Assembly (NCBI GenBank): GCA_035712985.1
Contig: DASTAE010000011.1
Location: 1 to 64,000, forward strand
Source: Actinospica sp035712985
GTDB taxonomy: Bacteria; Actinomycetota; Actinomycetes; Streptomycetales; Catenulisporaceae
Direction: 5' to 3'
Length of the DNA stretch: 64,000 nt
The notes under the pieces are model-generated. The model did no database searches. It worked only from the letters and a program-made list of their open reading frames with translations, and was not told the DNA's origin. Position 1 is the stretch's first letter; each line of letters starts with the position of its first letter. The position numbers were made by a program, and so were the translations under genes. Of the stretch, positions 61,382 through 64,000 are shown one piece after another.

Positions 61382-62274
61382 GGATCGGAATACTCGGCTG
61401 GGACGCCGAGGAGACCGAGTCGGTCGGTCTCACCGTCGTCGGCAGGGAGCGCGGGCACGAGACCACGCTGTTCACGCTCGACGACATCGCGGTGCGCTGG
61501 GAGGGCGGCGTGCCCGAGGTCACGGTGCTCGGCGAGCCGGTCGCCGGCCGCTTCGACGTCGTCATGTCGCGCGCCGAGCTGCGGCCGGACAGCTTCCAGT
61601 CCGACCACGAGCGCTTCGCCCTGCTCTCCACGGTCCCCGGCCTGCCGCTGATGGACCCCGCCGAGGTCTACCTGTCGGTGGAGTGCAAGCTGATCGCGAT
61701 GCGCAGGCTCGGCCAAGTGGGCCTGCCGATCGTGCCGACCCGCTCCTGCCGTGGCCTCGACGAGATCCGCGCGGCGATCGAGGACTGGGAGCGCGTCGTC
61801 CTCAAGCCCTGCTTCGGCTACGGCGGCAACGACGTCGAGCGCGTCAGCGACCTCGACGACCCCGCGGACCTGGCCATCGCGGAGCGCCTGCTCGCCGCGT
61901 ACCCCGTGCTGCAGTGCCAGCCCTATCTGGAGCACCCCGGCGGCGACATCCGCGTCACCGTCGTCGGCGACCGGCTGCCGCTGACCTTCCGCCGCATCCC
62001 GGCGGGCGGCGACCGGTGGCGGGCGAACATCATGCAGGGCGCGAAGCCCGAGCGCGTCGAGACCACCCCCGAGCTCGCCGAGATGGCGCTCACCGCGACC
62101 CGCGCGATGGGGATCACCGTCTCAGGCCTCGATGTCCTGGACACCCCGCACGGCTACTTCATCAACGAGGTCAACAACACCCCCGGCTGGTACATGTTCC
62201 CCGACCACGTCCAGCGCGAGGTCGTCGCAGTCGTCTACGACCTCGTCGAGGAGCGCTACGGCGCCGGCGCCTAG
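61378..62274 (+). CDS. RimK-like ATP-grasp ligase
   Basis: 298 aa, ATG 61378 overlapping the preceding stop (ATGA). ATP-grasp of the RimK/glutathione-synthase type: VVLKPCFGYGGNDVERV (ATP-binding Lys and glycine loop), GGDIRVTVVGDRLPLTFRRI, and the metal-binding end FINEVNNTPGWYMF. Forms amide or peptide bonds through an acyl-phosphate. With the PGM1-type enzyme it gives the operon two ATP-grasp ligases, enough for a tripeptide-like product or for coupling to a peptide. Last gene of the operon; its stop overlaps the convergent GH125 gene by 4 bp. Confidence 0.9.
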   Translation: MRIGILGWDAEETESVGLTVVGRERGHETTLFTLDDIAVRWEGGVPEVTVLGEPVAGRFDVVMSRAELRPDSFQSDHERFALLSTVPGLPLMDPAEVYLSVECKLIAMRRLGQVGLPIVPTRSCRGLDEIRAAIEDWERVVLKPCFGYGGNDVERVSDLDDPADLAIAERLLAAYPVLQCQPYLEHPGGDIRVTVVGDRLPLTFRRIPAGGDRWRANIMQGAKPERVETTPELAEMALTATRAMGITVSGLDVLDTPHGYFINEVNNTPGWYMFPDHVQREVVAVVYDLVEERYGAGA

Positions 62275-63512
62275 TCCGGCGGCGCGGCCGGGAATCCGCA
62301 GCAGTCGAGCACGAGGTCGCAGAAGGTGGCCTCGGCCCAGGAGAACCACGCGCGGGTCCACTTGTCCGGCCGGTCCACGTGGAAGGACTCGTGGATCCGG
62401 TCGGTCCCCCCGCGGGTGGCCAGCAGGTTCGCGACGGCGGCGCGTTTGACCGCCTCGTCCGGGTCGCAGAGCGCGGCCATGGCGAGAGCGATCGGCCAGA
62501 CGTGCCGCCGCGGCGTGTGCGGACTCCCGATTCCCGAGGCCGCACTCCCCGCGTAGTGGTACGGATTGCGCGGACTGAGAATGAACGCCCGCGTGGCCAG
62601 GTACATCGGATCATCCATCGCGCAGTACCCGAGCCGCGGCAACGAGAGCAGACTGGGCACGTTGGCGTCGTCCATCTCCAGCACACCCCCGAGCCCGTCC
62701 ACCTCGTAAGCCCACCGTGGCCCCGTCACCGGATCGTCCACCACCGCGTGCTCACGCAGTCCCCGCTCGATCCCGTCCCGCAACCGAGCGGCACGTGCCA
62801 TCAGCCCACTGTCACCCCCGGCCAGGACGCCCAGCACGACGGACGCGAACATGTTCCCCGGCACGTTGTATCCGTACACGGACGCGTCGTCGCTGGGCCG
62901 GAACCCACTCCACGTCATCCCCGTCACCGCCACCGGCGACCGCCTCCGCCGCGTGAACCGCCGATGGAACCGATACGCCGACCGCGCCTCGTGATCCTGC
63001 TCGACCTCCCACGTCTCGACGACCCGCTCCACCGCGCGCCGATAGAGGTCGTCGAACACATCCACCTTCCCCGTCACCCGCGCGAACCGCTCCGCGAGGT
63101 ACAGCGGGTAGCAGAGCGAGTCGACCTCGTACTTGCGCTCCCAGACGTCCGGAGTCATCGCCGTCTTGTCGCGCTGGTGTCCGGCGCCGGTCGGCCCCGC
63201 GTTGAACGCGTTGGCGTACGGATCGAGCGTGATGAAGGACAGTTGTCGCCGCAGCACGTCCGCGACGAACTGCTCGGCGGCCGGACAGTACGCGCCGAGC
63301 CGCAACAGCGGCAGCACCTGCGTCGTCGAGTCGCGCAGCCACATCGCCGGGATATCGCCGGTGACCAGGTAGATCGTCCCGTCGTCCAGCCGTCGCGCGG
63401 CGCGTCCCATCGTCTCCGCGACGAAGCGCACGACGAGGTCGGCCGCCTCCGGATCGACGTCGGCGGCGAGCCGCTCGCGCAGCGGGAGAAGCTGGGCAGG
63501 ATCAAGGCTCAC
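62271..63512 (-). CDS. GH125-type exo-alpha-1,6-mannosidase
   Basis: 413 aa from GTG 63510-63512; no ribosome site is visible, and a TACATT -10-like box ends 7 bp upstream, so the message may be leaderless. (alpha/alpha)6-barrel of family GH125 (formerly DUF1237): GDIPAMWLRDSTTQVLPLL, FNAGPTGAGHQRDKTAM, MTWSGFRPSDDA, and GPRWAYEVDG. GH125 enzymes remove terminal alpha-1,6-mannose from mannans or N-glycan-like chains. No signal peptide, so it acts on imported oligosaccharide. It is divergent from a secreted protein with a GGTTCCGGAACC palindrome between them. Confidence 0.9.
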   Translation of the reverse strand: MSLDPAQLLPLRERLAADVDPEAADLVVRFVAETMGRAARRLDDGTIYLVTGDIPAMWLRDSTTQVLPLLRLGAYCPAAEQFVADVLRRQLSFITLDPYANAFNAGPTGAGHQRDKTAMTPDVWERKYEVDSLCYPLYLAERFARVTGKVDVFDDLYRRAVERVVETWEVEQDHEARSAYRFHRRFTRRRRSPVAVTGMTWSGFRPSDDASVYGYNVPGNMFASVVLGVLAGGDSGLMARAARLRDGIERGLREHAVVDDPVTGPRWAYEVDGLGGVLEMDDANVPSLLSLPRLGYCAMDDPMYLATRAFILSPRNPYHYAGSAASGIGSPHTPRRHVWPIALAMAALCDPDEAVKRAAVANLLATRGGTDRIHESFHVDRPDKWTRAWFSWAEATFCDLVLDCCGFPAAPPD

Positions 63513-63567
63513 ACCAGCGAATGTATGGCGTGCGGCCGCACCGCGCGCGCCGGGCCTCACCGGAAAC

Positions 63568-63618
63568 GGTTCCGGAACCTATTCAGCCTATTGACTTGCT
63601 GAGCGTTCGCGGTATTCA
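63568..63618 (+). promoter_or_regulatory. Promoter of the secreted-protein gene with upstream palindrome
   Basis: GGTTCCGGAACC (63568-63579) is a perfect 12-bp palindrome next to a GGAAACGG half, the style of LacI-family sugar-repressor sites. TTGACT (63591-63596) and TATTCA (63613-63618), spaced 16 bp, form a good sigma-70-type promoter, placing the transcript start only a few bases before the ATG at 63628. Confidence 0.5.
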
Positions 63619-63627
63619 CTTCTCGCC

Positions 63628-64000
63628 ATGAGATGGACTCGGGTGCTCGTTGCGCTGCTCACCATGCTGGGATTCGCCTGCGCGCCGCCGGCGGCCTCCG
63701 CCGCGTCGGGCTCGGCCTCCGCCGCCGCCGTATCCCCGTCGACCACCGGCGGCGCGCTGGGGCCGAACGTGTACGTCTTCGACTCGTCGATGCCGCAGGC
63801 CGCGATCCAGGCCACGCTGGACGCGATCGCCGCGCAGCAGGTGCCGAACCAGTTCGGCACGCAGCGGTACGCGCTGCTGTTCGAGCCCGGCACCTACGGC
63901 TCGACCGCCGACCCGCTGGTCTTCCAGGTCGGCTACTACACGAGCGTGGCCGGGCTGGGTGAGAACCCGGGCGACACCACGATCGTCGGCCAGGCGGACG
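63628..64000 (+). CDS. Secreted protein, N-terminal part (C-terminal end outside window)
   Basis: 124 residues are visible from ATG 63628. A signal peptide (about residues 1-25, VLVALLTMLGFACAPPAASA; a lipobox-like FAC is also present) precedes a Ser/Ala linker. Then NVYVFDSSMPQAAIQATLDA, ALLFEPGTYGS and YTSVAGLGENP match the start of actinobacterial secreted beta-helix proteins often annotated as adenylyl cyclase-like or coagulation-factor-5/8-domain proteins. These probably act on plant or fungal glycans. The function cannot be settled without the remainder. Divergent from the GH125 gene. Confidence 0.75.
   Translation, partial: MRWTRVLVALLTMLGFACAPPAASAASGSASAAAVSPSTTGGALGPNVYVFDSSMPQAAIQATLDAIAAQQVPNQFGTQRYALLFEPGTYGSTADPLVFQVGYYTSVAGLGENPGDTTIVGQAD

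Overview
The window is very GC-rich (about 70% or more by eye), uses NNC/NNG codons almost throughout, has frequent GTG starts and many ATGA/GTGA stop-start overlaps, and carries a dense mix of sigma factors, TetR/GntR/MocR/SARP regulators, secreted glycosidases and a biosynthetic operon. This fits a filamentous actinomycete (Streptomyces/Catenulispora-like). The genus cannot be fixed from the sequence alone. No rRNA, tRNA, CRISPR array, transposase or phage gene was seen.

Layout. 1-1.7 kb: two overlapping nucleotide-sugar epimerase genes, one UDP-sulfoquinovose-synthase-like. 1.9-4.2 kb: OmpR-type two-component system. 4.2-5.4 kb: citrate synthase. 5.7-8.1 kb: multidomain SpoIIE-type phosphatase whose 3' end is tandemly duplicated just before a DUF998 membrane protein. 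8.9-10.7 kb: TetR repressor and divergent epimerase with a pair of palindromic operators. 10.7-12.6 kb: an ECF42-type sigma factor with its YCII/DGPF partner, followed by an unusual repeat array built from the sigma gene's own tail. 12.7-16.9 kb: EamA transporter/MocR regulator pair, GNAT and hydrolase. 16.9-18.5 kb: a short Rho and its leader. 18.5-23 kb: secreted GH3 glucosidase, cytochrome P450 and TetR. 23-24.9 kb: a single-chain sigma/zinc-finger/membrane/GH128 protein. 25-31 kb: LysR-TDT transporter, ferritin-like/VIT iron transporter, SGNH hydrolase and secreted PLC-like protein. 31.2-41.4 kb: complete myo-inositol catabolic operon (iolC, aldolase, iolA, iolB, iolD, iolE, iolG, transaldolase-like) with a divergent GntR repressor and matching operator-like palindromes at both ends. 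41.4-45.4 kb: SARP-type regulator, MFS exporter and a NarL-type two-component system.

45.5-62.3 kb is the most notable part. A YcaO/leader-binding fusion protein is preceded by a 54-codon gene that looks like its peptide substrate. A divergent SARP activator carries a rare TTA codon. Then come an EamA exporter and CGNR regulator pair and a tight ten-gene operon: PLP decarboxylase, membrane desaturase, both subunits of a B12-dependent glutamate mutase, class III aminotransferase, YbaK-like deacylase, BBE-type flavoprotein, an AsnRS/AspRS-like synthetase without anticodon domain, a PGM1-type ATP-grasp ligase and a RimK-like ATP-grasp ligase. Together these read as a pathway that makes a 3-methylaspartate-derived building block and joins it by ATP-dependent ligation, possibly to a ribosomal peptide. 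I do not recognise it as a described cluster.

62.3-64 kb: a GH125-type mannosidase and the start of a secreted protein that runs off the window.
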